From Angiostrongylus vasorum (Eukaryota > Nematoda > Chromadorea > Rhabditida > Metastrongylidae), in contig JADANN010000380.1 in NCBI GenBank assembly GCA_018806985.1, positions 2,420,501-2,484,500 of the forward strand: 64,000 nucleotides of DNA. The letters are read 5' to 3'. Position numbers and translations under genes: made by a program. Within the stretch, counting starts at the first letter, position 1, and each line of letters starts with the position of its first letter. The notes below the pieces were generated by a model. It ran no database searches, was not told the origin of the DNA, and saw nothing but the letters and a program-made list of their open reading frames with translations. This document shows positions 11,868-24,259 of this stretch, piece by piece.

Positions 11868-12358
11868 AAACACCAACGCGCAAACTGCTTGAGGCTTTTG
11901 TAGAAATGCCAAGAATCCTACAATGAATAGCAGGGAGAAATGCCCAAAGATCACACTCGACCTGGCCCCGTATCTTCCCATCAATTTCTGATGTGGGGTG
12001 ATGCAGTCATCAACCATATGCGACTATAATCAGCTGTTCTAATCCTCCTCTTTGGAAGTCACGAAAGACGCGGTGAGTTTTTCGAGAAGCTTTTGATCTT
12101 GTAATTGCCATAGAGTTTTTCGTCTTCTGTAAGTGTTATTGAAGCGTTTGGCTTAGTAAATTCTACAGCAGTAAACCCTTCCAGGCTCTGAAGAAAGCGA
12201 TACCACCGAAACGTTAGCTACTGTTGTATTGTATTGTGTTTTTTTTATGGAAGTAAGTGTATGCTGTATAACAACCTCGCGATTGCTGAACAAGAAAACA
12301 ACCCCTTCATATTCCAATGCCGAGGTTAATAGAACGTCGATCCTGGGAAGCACTTTGA
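11868..12358 (+). pseudogene. PLE C-terminal and 3' region, opposite orientation
   Basis: Reading 'TPTRKLLEAF' near 11,871 matches the end of the GIY-YIG endonuclease region of PLEs. After it come the segment shared with 50,320-50,815 (AACCATATGCGACT near 12,012), the SEE..TAETLA-coding motif near 12,185, and a terminal CCGAGGTTAATAGAACG block near 12,322. It points away from the RT at 10,805-11,830, so the two halves meet head to head at about 11,850. Confidence 0.75.
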
Positions 12359-13080
12359 TTTCTAAACAAACGTGGTTTGCCGGAGTGGTTTAGATCCAGT
12401 GAATTTTTCCACTTGGTAGTTCATTTCGCTTCACATGTCATCTTCAAGGAACTTTTTTGTACATTTGATAGCGCAGAGAACACAGATTGTGGTGCTAAAA
12501 ATTAATCTAAAAAAGCTATCTTTTACCTTAAATAATTTATAAAGATTTGTTTCCCAAAGCTACCTCACTTTGATCACCTAACATGGCATGCCAAGACGCT
12601 CGAATTATATAGGATAGTACAAAATCTGAGAGAAGTATGTAGATGCATTCGTACAAGATTACACTTGACGTTACCTAAGCACATATTTATTTATCTCCGG
12701 CTCGAAACAATGAGATATGTTAGTAAAACCTCGTTTATCAGTGGAGATGGTGAAGTTTAACTTTTTTTCCTCTAAGGAATACCCGCGAGGGGTATATTAT
12801 GGCCTGCTTAAAGATGACTCAAACATTTACCAATCAACTAGAAGTAGCTGACTTTTTACCGCTGACTCGATTTCTTTCATACATTGCCAAGCCAGACCTA
12901 CTGCAATGGTTTTGTTTGGTGAATGGATTGCTTTTTGTGTAAAAATGAGTTCGATCTTCATGCTATTCCGGATTCGCTCCTTATGCGGGAAGACAGCTTT
13001 TTTTAGTTAAAAAAATGCCGCAGGCACAAGTTTATCGTTTATCCTCGACTCGACTTTTTTCTAAGGTTTTGTTCAGCCTT
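12359..13080 (+). repeat. Dispersed repeat family F, copy 1
   Basis: The segment 12,360-12,480 matches 19,040-19,210 and 28,925-29,080 by eye (TTTCTAA.CA.AC.TGGT, then TTTTTTGTAC and GCGCAGAGAACACAG blocks). The segment 12,780-12,970 matches 19,710-19,900 (GGGTATATTATGGCCT, GCTGACTTTTTACCGCTG). No coding capacity seen. Class unknown. Confidence 0.55.
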
Positions 13081-13099
13081 AAGTCATATAAATATCTGA

Positions 13100-13645
13100 G
13101 GGCATGCAGAATGCTTCTAAACCGAGCAGATTTGCGTTATTCGCGGCCAGCACAGTAGGAACAAATGAAGAACAATATTTTTACGTGATTATTTGGACAC
13201 TCGGATGGCCCGTATTCACGAGTATTGCGGAACCTAGAATGTTCTCCATTTGTTTCTTTCCATCGCAATCGCAGTGCACAGTAGTGGTTTGGCTCGAGCA
13301 CAGTGGCGTCTTCGAGACTCATGCTGCGATCTATAAAACATGCGCAGTTGCGAATACAACCTACTGAAATTAGTTACAAACACGTCTTTTCATTATATGG
13401 GTGGTAATGCAAGAGAAAGCTTGTATTTTCTTGGAATCATCCCAACAGTTTTTACGCCTATCTACCTCCTATTCTTCTTTTCACATGACAAGGCCCATCT
13501 TTGCTTCGCTGTCGATGCATATGCTCTTGATTCTCAAAGATAGGATAGGTTTCGGAGATCTGAGTTGAGTATTCAGGCTAAAGGTTATGACGGCAGGTTA
13601 AATTCCAAAAGACATCGTTCAACTGTTGAGGCTATTCAGAAACAC
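13100..13645 (-). pseudogene. RTE 3' end fragment
   Basis: Near 13,190-13,360 the reverse complement of the RTE 3' end appears (GAATACGGGCCATCCGAGTG, then the GATTGCGATGG stretch). Near 13,595-13,640 the GAACGATGTCTTTTGGAAT block of the RT C-terminus follows, so a few hundred bases are missing between them. The frames at 13,104-13,367 and 13,137-13,322 are shadows. Confidence 0.55.
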
Positions 13646-13747
13646 TAAACACTTCTAGTTTTCTACCTTTCTAATGATGTTGGTGGCATAATCTTGAAGA
13701 AAACAACAGCGATATCGCGCCTTGCGATTTGATAATTGCCACTGTCA

Positions 13748-15035
13748 CCTTATTCTCCTGTTTTTTTGTCTGGAGTTCTTATTGCTGACATTGCGATAGG
13801 AAGAAGAGAATAAACACGTCTTATGATTTCCAACGTTATCACCGCATCATGTTGTTTTTTATCAATTCTTGTTCATATGAATGATAAGTGAGAGGCAGAA
13901 AAGTTCTGCTTGTATCAATCCCTTAGGGAAACGTCAAGCATTTGACTTCAACAAGAATCGCAGAGATTGTTGAAAACAATCTGGACAATGCAAAGGCTTG
14001 CAGAAGCTTAACGATCTGTCAAGTCAACATTTTATTCTCCCTACAAGATTAGTATCAGGGTCTCTCAGAGGATCTCATCTCTCAGATCTCAGAAGGAAGG
14101 AATGCCTGCCGAGTTCGTGGGATTAAACCATGGAGCCCTCCAGTGTGTATTCTAGGGCACCTCCAATCATTGTGTTAGCTTCGGTCACTTTTGTTGTAGC
14201 CTGATTTTTGAAATTAGAGGACACTTTTGTTAGATGTGGGACCCGTCTCTACCACAACTCATGCGGGTATTGCGCCTTGAATATATGTGGAAGAGGTCAC
14301 CCACTTGACGCACCTAAACCCTTGTATAAAACTTTAGAATAGCAGAAGAAACTTGCAAGCTCCAATATTTATGAGGGAAAGATCAGAGTGAATTAGTTTA
14401 TGGAGCTATGTCTGTCCAGTTTTTAAAATAATTCTTATGAAATAGGTGCAATTTAGTTAAAGAGTATAAGCGAAAAAGAATGAGCTTGGTAATTTCTTCT
14501 TTAAGAACGAGCAGCGAACAAATTAGCCCCACTGCACTGAAATTGATGGACTGATGTGATGTTGTACTACACAAACCACATTTACACTACTACACTTGAA
14601 TCTCTACGTAATAGTGTCCTCCAGAGTAGTGAGGGCTCATTCAGTAGGTGTGGTCTTCCATCATTGCACTGCGCATCCTCCAGTGAAAGGTTGCAATTTT
14701 GTTTATTCACCCACCTTATGATGGAAATCAGAAAGTTAATTGCTTGTATGGCTACAGGCTCGCACAAGAGTTGCTTACTCCATTAACCATTAAAACCATT
14801 AAGGTTTTCCATGTTTATGGTAAAAAGTGGTGACTTGACATTATTATTATTTGGAGAAGAACGTGCTACAACCTAACAGTTACATCACGAAGGCTCTCTA
14901 CAAAATGTTTTTGATGGTACGCATTTATATGTTTTTAGGAAGCATTCTGTGCTCATAAAGTATGCCATTTCATTAAGTGTTAGGCAAAATTAGAAATATG
15001 TTCATTGCACTTCATCAATCGCCCAATCTCGTGAT
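13748..15035 (+). repeat. Duplicated block D, copy 1 with the empty RTE site
   Basis: This block is collinear with 34,300-36,720. Shared segments include TAACGATCTGT..AAGTCAACATTTTAT near 14,010, ATATATGTGGAAGAGGT near 14,280, GAATTGATGG near 14,545, CTCTACGTAAT near 14,602, and TTTTAGGAAGCATTC near 14,934. The paralogue contains an RTE exactly where this copy reads ACACTTGAA (14,592-14,600). I see no coding function. It may be a segmental duplication or an unclassified transposon. Confidence 0.75.
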
Positions 15036-16910
15036 TTGGAATGGTGAACAAAAACAGCGAACTAAGGTGATAACTGTAGTTGGAGCAAGATGCGACGTGA
15101 TATCGCCGCGTTTTTTGAGCACTGTACTTTCTAAGGACAAGAAGTGGCTAAATAGCTCAAATAAGCTCAATGTCTACTTGTACTTTATAACTGGCCTACT
15201 CGTTATTCATCTCATTACTACTCGAAAGAGGTGGCCTTCACGTTAGCCGTAACGTAAGGGTTTTGAGGCACAAGCAACAGGCCATCTATATATTTACGCC
15301 AGTGGCGGTCCACTTTGACAGATGTATTGTTCAATGGTCGGCAAACGTCCTAGTAATGACGTTTTCCAGGTGCCAATGATTAGTATATTTTGACGTTGTA
15401 TTAGTTGAAGTGTCAAATTTGCAATAATGATGGTTTGAGCATCATGAGGAGGGAATAGGGTGATAGATGGTTTTGGTGATTGTGATACCATCATCCGGCC
15501 ACTCATCTTCACGACCAGTGTCTTACCTAGAAGAAACTGCCCCTCCTATTCGTCATCGCAATCGCGTTCGAGTGAAAGCTGCTCTCCATGCAGTTCCTCA
15601 ATCGTTCTATTAGTTAAAGTAATAAAAATCTTCTATTCATCATCACTTCCTTTAAGAATAACTCTTGACGGGACTGTGGACGCTGGTCTGTCGCTTTCTA
15701 GGAGCCAGTGTGAAGTCGGTGCAGCTCTTCAACTAGTTCAGCCACTTTTTTTCAACAGGTAGCGCCTTTATGGGGTATACGAGTTGTTTCCGTAAAGTCA
15801 CTTCTCCAGATGGAAAATAGCGTTCTTTGCGGTGCAAATAACAACCCACGTATACGCCCACTCTACTGGCGATCCACTTTGCCAGATATAATGTTCCCGT
15901 AATATAGTTTTTGGGCCAGACAACTACAACTTAATGCAGCTCATCAGTTTTCATGACATCAGCTCATCAAAGACATAAAAATCATTTCTGTCTTGACCAG
16001 AAGTTTCCGATCTGCTCTGTATAATCAATCATGAGCAGAAAGTTTGAATCGTAACAGAGAGGTAAATCGTCTGCAATCAAAAAGCCTTGACCACACTAAT
16101 GAATATTCAACTCCGCTTACAATTCGTTCTAACCATCAAAAGTGTTGCTTCAATGGGTCGCGGTAAATTATGCACTAATGAAAGCAGTCAATAATTTCCT
16201 TAACTACACTAATATAACCACCAATAGATAGACAGGCAGCTCCATAAAAAAATGTTAAAACTTCTTCGTTAGTGATTTAGAGAATCGTTCCTTGGTTTTT
16301 TTCTACCAGTCTTAGGAATAGCGCTTACACATAGGTGTTCGTGATTGTTAGCGGACGTCCTTCGATATTGGGTACACTCGTCGTGGAGACTCCTACTCGT
16401 TGTGAAAACGCGACAAAATCCCCTTCACTTAGGGCCAAAACCAAATATTTCATGTGATCTAATTATTAACGATCATCAGCAGTGCATTTAAAATGAAACG
16501 AAATACGAAGTAATCTCTGTCAAAAAGTAGCTCGTTCAATGCCACCAAGATAAAACTTGTCCTTTTTGGCAAAAAACTCACATGTCTCGGCATTTTCGAT
16601 TGAGCTAAAAGGTTTTGTTAATACACTCAAGGATTAGCGTTTAGAAAAAAGCAGCAAGCCATTCAAGGTGAGTTTGGAAAATTAATGAATGGAGGAGCAG
16701 AAAAAAAAACGTGAGCGCAATTCACAGGCGAAGTGGGACAACACTACCTTGCTTCTTCAGTTATAACGTCCTTGCAGCGACTACAAAGAAACTTTCGGAC
16801 CTCGATTTATGATGTCTATCACGTCGCTTTCCTTCATTCGTCTTGAAAGCCCTCGAATCCGCAAGAACGTGCATAACTTTGGGATTATTTGTAATGTTTA
16901 TACGAGCTGT
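15036..16910. other. No gene; one short direct repeat pair
   Basis: A ~45-bp motif occurs twice in the same direction, at 15,296-15,333 and 15,855-15,895 (GGCG.TCCACTTTG.CAGAT then TGTTC). The 100-codon frame at 15,460-15,762 has low-complexity serine-rich sequence and no family signature. Nothing else is supportable. Confidence 0.4.
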
Positions 16911-16913
16911 ATC

Positions 16914-17238
16914 ATTATAAACCATTACTTACTCTGAGTACTTTTCAAATGTACATGCCTTGATGAAAGATGGTGTAAAGGGAATGAAGTCTTTCTTACC
17001 CTCACCATTGTGTGGTGGAAGCTTTCGGAATCCCCAAAAAAATGAAAAAGAGGTTGGTTAGATCAATCCCTGAGATCGTTATAAACCATTACTCTGAGTA
17101 CTTTTCAAATGTACATGCCTTGATGAAAGATGGTGCAAGGATGAATGAAGTCAGCTTTCTTACCCTCACCGTGTGTCGTGGAGGCCTTCGGAACCCCAGA
17201 AAATGAAGAAGAGGTTGGTTAGATCAATCCCTGAGATC
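16914..17238. repeat. Tandem duplication, two ~162-bp units
   Basis: Unit 1 is 16,914-17,077 and unit 2 is 17,078-17,238. Both begin TTATAAACCATTAC and end GATCAATCCCTGAGATC, and share TTTCAAATGTACATGCCTTG. They differ by a few substitutions and small indels (about 90% alike by eye). A 64-codon frame crosses the units but is not conserved between them. Confidence 0.9.
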
Positions 17239-18261
17239 TTGTAGAATGAATGAGTGGTGTTTTCTCTCCAATTTTTGTCCAATGAGTCCATTACGTAAAC
17301 TTCGGCCTTAGGATAGAAAAAAAGGCTTCAACTGGGCGAGAATTATTTGTCCGTGATAAGGAATACACATATAAGTGTAGTGAAACAGAGAAGGAGCTCA
17401 GCCAGTGAACAACATGTTTCTCTCCGTTCGTACGCTCTACGTTCTCACTATCTGTTTTGTTTTGATGCGCCAGGTATATCCATATTTTTAAGAAAATACA
17501 AGTGTAAATTTCTACACCTCTTCTCGATCTGTGATAGTCCCCGTTAAGCACTTCTACGAAGAAGAGGGATAATTTGTTGAAGTCATCTTATTTTCCCTTC
17601 AATACAAAACAATTTTAGTAATCCTTTCGATGGCCATATCATTATTAGAGATGGATATTATAAGAAAAAGGTTTAATACTCGACTAAACATCGTTACTCT
17701 CTAGCCGTTCCCATGACAAATAGAGATTTTGTCTGAAGCACGCAACCACAACGTCTAAACGGTACCTGTTGTTGGCTACTCTTAATTGCGCCTTTATGAC
17801 CTGACCTACAGACAACAGACTCGGGTAGATTTCATTTATATTCCTAAAAAGGAACATCACTTATACCTCCGCAGAGCAGCCGATAGCCGATCTCATGTTG
17901 CAATCCATTCAGTGATTATATAGCATGTGGCGAATGTAGGGTGACCATGCAAACACCTTATTTTGCAACGATTTGAAATGACGCTTGTGCTACCACGGAT
18001 CTATGTAGTACTAAAGAGTCGTGCTCAGTCAAGTAGCAAAACTGATAGATAATCAAGAACTGTCTCTCTCCCGTTGCGTTTTCTCTATAGTAACGATTTT
18101 CAGGCCATTGCAGCACCCGAGGAGCAACGCAATAAGTGCAATACGTCACAGTCTGAAGACAAAATTGGATTATGTACCTTGTGGAAAACTGGATTTTTAT
18201 TTACAGTCTCGGTTGTACGTTAGTCCGCTCCAAGTATTTTGTTATTTTAAGTGGATAGAAA
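17239..18261. other. No supportable gene
   Basis: Antiparallel open frames at 17,291-17,551 and 17,347-17,547 and short frames near 18,000 show no motifs. Confidence 0.45.
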
Positions 18262-18580
18262 ATACCTCGGGAGTAGCGTAGTGGTCAGTAATGCAGTCCA
18301 TAAACATTCAACGTTTTGATTCGACTCTCTACCCAATACAAATCTAGCCCAATCCATGTGGGAACGCCGTACTTCGTCTTCCTCCAGGATTGGAAGAAGG
18401 ATCTACTCGACCAGCATTGTAAGGCACTCCTAACGAAAACGAAATCCTTAAGCAGCACAGAAACGGCACGCGAAATATGTAAAGACCTTTCTGGACAATG
18501 AGTGGGAGGAAGACGAATCGAAAGCAAGAAGTGTTCGGATCCACGCAGTAGAAGTGATGATGGACCACGTAAGAAAAAAT
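18262..18580 (+). repeat. SINE family 2, long copy
   Basis: Head: TAGCGTAGTGGTCAGTA near 18,276 (A box) and GATTCGACTC near 18,319 (B box). Body: GATCTACTCGACCAGCATTG near 18,400, AAGCAGCACAGAAACGGCAC near 18,452, GGAGGAAGACGAATCGA near 18,507. Collinear with 122-445. An approximate flanking match (TAGAAAATAC / TAGAATAC) may be the target duplication. Confidence 0.75.
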
Positions 18581-18639
18581 AGAATACGTTGAATAGGTCT
18601 TTAAATTAAGACATAGCAAACCACTCCAACTTTCATATT

Positions 18640-19930
18640 GTCAGCTCTTCATTTTGCGCATTAGATTGAAATGTTTCAGCCATTTTGTGCCTGGGTTGGC
18701 TTTCCGAACACCAAATGCAGGACTTTGTGTGCTAAAGTCGTCGAGTTCTTGTGTAAGTGGTACCCGTCGTTGCCGTATTTAGTTTCGTTGCCGATTTTCA
18801 ATGACATTGAAAAGTGCCGTCTTTTGGGCATATGCCCAGCTGCTGAAATTATCCATCCATGAGTAGCTTCTCTTCACAGCAATAAACGGTTTCTTCGAAC
18901 GCTTTCTTGAACATTCGACAAAAATTGACGATTCAGCTGTGACTAATGCTAAACAAGGTTATTATGCAATTTTAACAAATTAAGTAACGGGAAATAACGA
19001 GAACACCATGGCGATAAAGAGGTTTCCATGATTCAGTTGATAACGAAGCGCTATGCCTTCTACGCGAACGTGGTTAGACGGAGTGGACCAGGTGCTTTAA
19101 CCGCAATTTACCATTAACTCCACTATCCATTCCGCACCACACGGATTATTTGCGGTGACTTTTGTGACCTATCAATAGCGCGTAGAATACAGGTTAGTGG
19201 ACTAAAGTTAACCTAGAAAAGCTGGCTCCTATATTTAATGATTCACAAACACGGCCGAGTTCTAACTTATTTATTTACTGCCTATTCTTTTTTGCGGCAG
19301 CTTATATTGCGAAATATAACTTCACTGATACTGAGATATTTGCAAAACTCCAGACCGCAGGTATCTGCGGTGAGAAACGAACGCGCTATTGTCCTTTCCG
19401 GGGAGTAACGCGTTCACCATCACACCATGCAGGTTCCTTCGTTTCGCCTGTCTTTCAGCTAGTTCTTGTCGAGTTTTTTTCTCAATCCCATTTTATTCAT
19501 TGAATACGAGACTCAAAGGCGCTCCACATGTGTAAACTGCAACACCACTTAAAGGAACTCTACAAATACGATGTTAGGGTCTAAGCGCTACGTCAGTAAG
19601 TCGTACCATTAGTTAACTAGATGACCAGGACGATCAGAGCAGTTGCTGGAACTATCATCTTGCAGTAGAGATTGCGATCATCTAGTTTTCAGTCTACACG
19701 ATGCACACAAAGGATATATTATGGCCTACATAAAGATGGGTTCATACGATTCCCTATAACATAAAATTTGCTGACTTTTTGCCGCTGTCTTTAATTCTCT
19801 CATACGTTGCTTAGTGAGACCTGCTACAATGGTTCCATCAAGTGATCGGATTGCTTTATACGTAAAGATGCGTTGGATCTTCAATTGGTGCCGAATTGCT
19901 TAAAGAGGAAGAATTTTTTTCCATGGAGGG
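18640..19930 (+). repeat. Dispersed repeat family F, copy 2, interrupted
   Basis: 18,690-18,890 resembles 28,600-28,770 (GGGCATATGCCCAGCTGCT... against ..GTATGTGCCCACCTGCT, then ATCCATC and ..GAACGCTTTCTTGAA). 19,040-19,210 resembles copy 1 near 12,370. 19,710-19,900 resembles copy 1 near 12,785. A foldback element lies between the parts at 19,262-19,470, so it probably inserted into this repeat. Confidence 0.5.
19262..19470 (-). mobile_element. Foldback family, single arm
   Basis: Carries the family terminus (TTATTTACTGCCTATTC near 19,269), GATATTTGCAAAACTCCAGA near 19,337, GGGGAGTAACGCGTTCACC near 19,401 and CTTCGTTTCGCCTGTC near 19,438, then stops. It is equivalent to one arm of the 45-kb copy. 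A CGAGTT on each side (19,256 and 19,468) could be a short target duplication. Confidence 0.65.
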
Positions 19931-20700
19931 CAGTAGGTACAAATCCACCGCCTAAATTGCTGATTCGATTTCTTATTTCTCGACTTTTGTTCTCTCCCAA
20001 ATGACAGAGATTTTTTGAGGCAAACAATAAACTTCCATATCGCTCAGAATAGGTTGTTGGGTTTTGATGATAGACAAGCAGCAGGAATACGATCAAACCT
20101 GTTCCAGGAAGAGCCTTTTACAAATCACGACAAACTCAGTGAGAAAAAATATAAATACACAAATAAGTATAAATAAGTAATAAAATAGGTATAAATATAC
20201 AAATAAGGAAGCAGAAGTAACGCGTATGGAAATTCTCTACATTGTTATTGAGCAAACACGAGGTGTCATTTGTTCCAGTAGAATATAAAGAATTGTTCGA
20301 TCAATGCCGAGGCTAAGAGAACGTCGGTCGTGGGAATTACCACATGACGTGCCAGCATATGGAAACGTTTCGGTGACACTAATCCATGAAAAAGGCGAAA
20401 GAACTATTGTGTATGAAAAAATAGAGAATGTCTACAATGCACACATGATAGCAGTGTTTATCAAAGGGTCAGTGATACATTCCAACCTAATTCGAGTTTC
20501 TTGTTATACGCGTTGTTGTGACGATGTTTCTTTCTGTTGAGAAATAAGTTCTCAGATCCATTGCTAACAAAACACCAATTTCTTTTTTTCTTGAGGTTGC
20601 TGAGAGGACGAAAACTAAATTGTCATTCAGTATCCCTCCCGCTTTTGATTAGTGAAAGCCGCCTGTGACCGTTCTGCAGGCATAATTAAGGAAACTGATA
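19931..20700. other. Mostly unannotated; PLE-tail scrap near 20,300
   Basis: ATCAATGCCGAGGCTAAGAG at 20,301-20,320 followed by AACGTCGGTCGTGGGAA matches the 3' terminus of the PLE relics at 12,322 and 51,346. I see nothing else recognisable. Confidence 0.4.
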
Positions 20701-20709
20701 CATACTTAC

Positions 20710-21013
20710 TTGGAAAGTTGGATGGCCCAACTACATTGCTGATGTGACCCCCTACCACAATTTCCAGTCCTTTCTTTCTCGCCTGATGGTCGTCCATGGT
20801 GATGGTGTGCTTCGAACATAGTGACGTCCGAGGGGCTCTTTCCGCATTCCTAAAATCGTTTCCATGGTCGACGTTAGCCTCAAGTACGTCCGCTCATTTA
20901 GATGGTCCTCAAAGAGGAAGCTTGCATTCTTTTGGAGTTTATTCCAGTGTTTTATTCATTCATCCGTCACCTGTTCTTTTTATGTGATCTGCCCATTTGT
21001 ATATTCTCTATCG

Positions 21014-21051
<38 letters not shown>

Positions 21052-21540
21052 TTATATCTCGAAGACTGGATAGGTTTCGACAATTTGAGCTGCACATCGC
21101 GGCTCGACGTTCTAAGTGTTGGTTACGTTTTTAGAAGGCATCGTTGAAATGCTTTGTTAGTATTGCACCGATTTCTTGACATGTTTGAAATATCAGCACA
21201 TTTCTCGGTTGCATGACAGAGAGCTGGGAAGAAAGACTGTTACATCGAAAAGATGAGCGCCGCGCTTTCGCTCCACAAGTTGGTCGGTGGATTTGGGAGT
21301 CAGCTTTCCGCCACAGTTCCTTTGAAAGTCTGAAGTGGACAGCGGGAAATTTTCAATTTGTCCTTGTGCAACTGTAGTCCGACAGGTTCTGCTCACTGTG
21401 GAGATTCGTTAAGCATCACATATTCCTTCTAGTGTACAGGTGAAAAACATACGATCAAGCGGTTGGTGGTCTTCCCCAGTGTGCTTGATACCAAGGAATG
21501 CAGTCGTTAGCCTATCTTCTCCATCGGTTATCGTCTAGAC
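20710..21540 (-). pseudogene. RTE C-terminal fragment split by a TA repeat
   Basis: On the minus strand, 21,070-21,330 carries traces of the RTE RT C-terminus, including the 'ETWA..' style block near 21,200 (GAAATGTGCTGATATTTC) and the ..GATGCCTTCTAAAA block near 21,130. GATGGTCGTCCATGGTGATG near 20,785 corresponds to the 3' untranslated part seen at 39,740. It is far decayed and assigned mainly by resemblance to the 39.6-40.7 kb copy. Confidence 0.5.
21017..21049. repeat. (TA)n microsatellite
   Basis: About 16 uninterrupted TA units inside the RTE relic. Confidence 0.95.
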
Positions 21541-21944
21541 GTTTAACGTGTCTGGCTTGCTACTCAATCTACGACATGTAGATGTAGTTTTTGACAAGCG
21601 TGTATAATAGATTCTCAGACTTTTTGATGAAGGTGGGATTTTCGGAATCTTTCTCTGTCATTTCACGATATATTCTCCTTTTTTCTATGCCTTCTCTACC
21701 GCGTTTCCGATAACATTAAGCGACCCTTCATCTGATTAGGTAGCGACCAGGTGTCCGCCACGCCCTTTAAGACAGGTACCATTGTCGAGTCAAAAAAGAT
21801 GGGTACGGTGTAACGTGTTCTCAACGTTCTTTGCTATGTCCTCGATTGTCTTGAAGTCATCGCAACCCTCTCACTTTCACCTGCCCAACTCTGGAGCCGA
21901 GTCGCTCACCATGTTGACTTCGCGATCTACACAGGCATAGCTGA
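21541..21944. other. No supportable feature
   Basis: No motif or repeat recognised. Confidence 0.4.
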
Positions 21945-22095
21945 ACCATTTGGAAACAAACTCCACACTCCGAAGATAGCGAGGTTACCGAAACGTCAGT
22001 CGTCGAGTTAAAACAGCAAACAACAATCAATAACAAACAAGAACAAACAACAAATATTGACATGTGTGATTGATGGTTGATTGATAACAATATTG
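21945..22095 (+). repeat. PLE-tail motif copy (SEE..TAETS type)
   Basis: 21,962-21,995 encodes SEDSEVTETSV in one frame, the same motif as in PLE tails at 12,185, 50,648, 51,248 and 52,576. A CAA-rich stretch (ACAACAATCAATAACAAACA) follows, as after the 52.6-kb copy. Confidence 0.5.
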
Positions 22096-22620
22096 ATATT
22101 GACGTGCAATTTACTACACCAAATGCTTCAATAAAACATACAGAAAGATGAAAATCTATATGGCAATCACGTGATGAACGGCTTCTCAAAAAAGGAAGCA
22201 GCTTTCATTTCTCTATTCTTTCGTTCTAGGGACCCATGGGGTCCTTTCCCATGTAGAAATTACAAAGTTCAAAATATTTTTCATCACTAGGTACATCTTT
22301 TTAACTGGTCGTAAAAGAAGTATAAATTTACCTCCTCTTCAAAAAAAACGAAGCTAAAGTCGCTTCAACATTGCCATTGTAGTTCACTGATTTCAAGAAT
22401 ATAAAAAATTAAAGTTATTGTCTCGCAACAAAGACGATGTAGTCTAAGAATCTAGCGATCTGCCAGCGACAAATAGGGATACGAAGTCGTTCTTGGGGCA
22501 AGTCAGAGTATGAACTCAAGTTCCTTATTCACAAAGAAGAAAATTAGCTGTTTATTAAGCATCATAATAACTCAAAACACTGTCATTCTATAATACTCGG
22601 CATTAATATACATATACGTA
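22096..22620. other. No supportable feature
   Basis: AT-rich, without recognised repeat or coding sequence. Confidence 0.4.
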
Positions 22621-22624
22621 TAGA

Positions 22625-22745
22625 TATTCGTACAAAATGTCCTTGCTGAGCTTACTCGAGATTGGTATCAGTGCTTGTTGCCGTAGGGATTCGGTGGCTG
22701 CCGTTTCGGCGACTTGTTCTTATACAGGACCTGGATGTATTTTAC
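22625..22745 (-). repeat. PLE-tail motif copy, minus strand
   Basis: Minus strand reads TCGCCGAAACGGCAGCCACC then GATACCAATCTCGAGTAAGC. This is the order seen after the motif at 52,576-52,685 (GAAACGTCAGCC ... CTATACCAACCTCGCAT). Confidence 0.55.
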
Positions 22746-24255
22746 GCAGCGATATCTGTGTAAATCAGTGAACTGTCTATAGGACTAATTAAGATCTAGT
22801 ATACAAATGAACGCCATTTCGTTTAAAAAACTGCTCAACACTTTGTTGCATGCGTAACCACCCGAGTGTTGTCCACTTGGGACGACGAATGAGACCCATC
22901 CAGGTCAAAAAAATTTGATTTGAAAAAAAGGGGTCAGGCCACGTGCGATAGTGAGGCATTTGTCTTTCTGGTGCATCTTTGAACTTTTGAAATTTATCCG
23001 AAACGCTTCAAGAGTCGACACTTGTGCTCTGATTATGCTGATTTATACGTTTTTGATTCCTGCGCTAGCATCCTGTCAGCTCACTTCAAAATCATCAACA
23101 TTGTGCTTTTGTGCTCGATGCGCAGGTAGAGGAGTGCTTTGTCGAATTTTAAGTTCTTCATGTACCTCTTCTCTTATGCGGGTATAAAGTGGTCCAACTG
23201 TTTTCCAACGTATTCTTCATCGCTTTCCTTAAATGAGATTACATGAGCTTGCATAAAATACGTTCAGGCACTGAGGAAGAGAGCTCGAAGCAAAACTGCC
23301 GTGTTTCGCGCAAAGGTCGTCTTGGTTGAGTGTTCAAGAGAGAGTCATTGTTGCAAACACCACTTCTCTTGTCGCCGATGGAGGATGAACATCCATCCTT
23401 GCCAACAATTAAAACGAATTGAAGTGAAATTCGCACTTTTCTATTTAAAGTTTGCTACATTATTTTCTTATAACAGAAAGATGGTAGCTGTTATTGGACA
23501 TTGCCGTAGGCTTAGTCTGTTTCCTTACTGAGAATCGTAACGCTTACTGCAGTGATCGTGATTCTTCTTATTAGCCAGACCATCTTATCCGCGCGCTGAT
23601 CCAACCCCGCTTCGGGCAGGATTCTCAACGCTGTTATCTTCCATGGTCTGGAATCGCTATCACGCATGTCAGGGAAAAATCAATCATAGCTCAACAATCA
23701 TAGTGAATTCAGCGACATTCGTCGCAAAAACGGAGAAATCCTCAAGCAAATACTATTCCCACACACAGAAAGAAAACAGTTCGAAAACTTTGATGGGCTG
23801 TAGATAACTGGAAGCGAATCGAATACAAAATGTACTGGCATCTGCACATTGTAATAAGTGTGATTTGGAGTCATGTAATGTTAAGTAGAAAGTTGATGCA
23901 AATTGTAAACTAAAAGAGTCTAATTTCTAGTCTCGATAATAATATAAAGAAAATGAACGGAGATTCTTTTTAAGGTTATGAGTACTGGGGGAGCGAACAG
24001 TTGGTGAAATTAATGTTTCTCGAAAAACAGTTATGATATAGCTAGGTGATGAACAGCCGAATGCACCACACGATTTGCCGTGTTGTACACCTGTTGATGC
24101 CATGAGACATTCACATCATTCATGGTTTCATTTGCTTTTAAGGGGGAACGATTCCTGAGATCGATTTCCAGTTAAACTCGCCAGTGATCAATAATTCATT
24201 AGCTTGGATCTCTCTTATCAGAATGCAAGACAACTTATGAACGAAGACCTACAAC
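22746..24255. other. No gene; possible SINE scrap
   Basis: Near 23,740 AATCCTCAAGCAAATACTA and near 23,810 ACTGGAAGCGAATCGAATAC resemble the second half of SINE family 2. The 78- and 76-codon frames at 22,951-23,187 and 23,301-23,531 have no recognised family. Confidence 0.35.
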
Positions 24256-24259
24256 ACAG

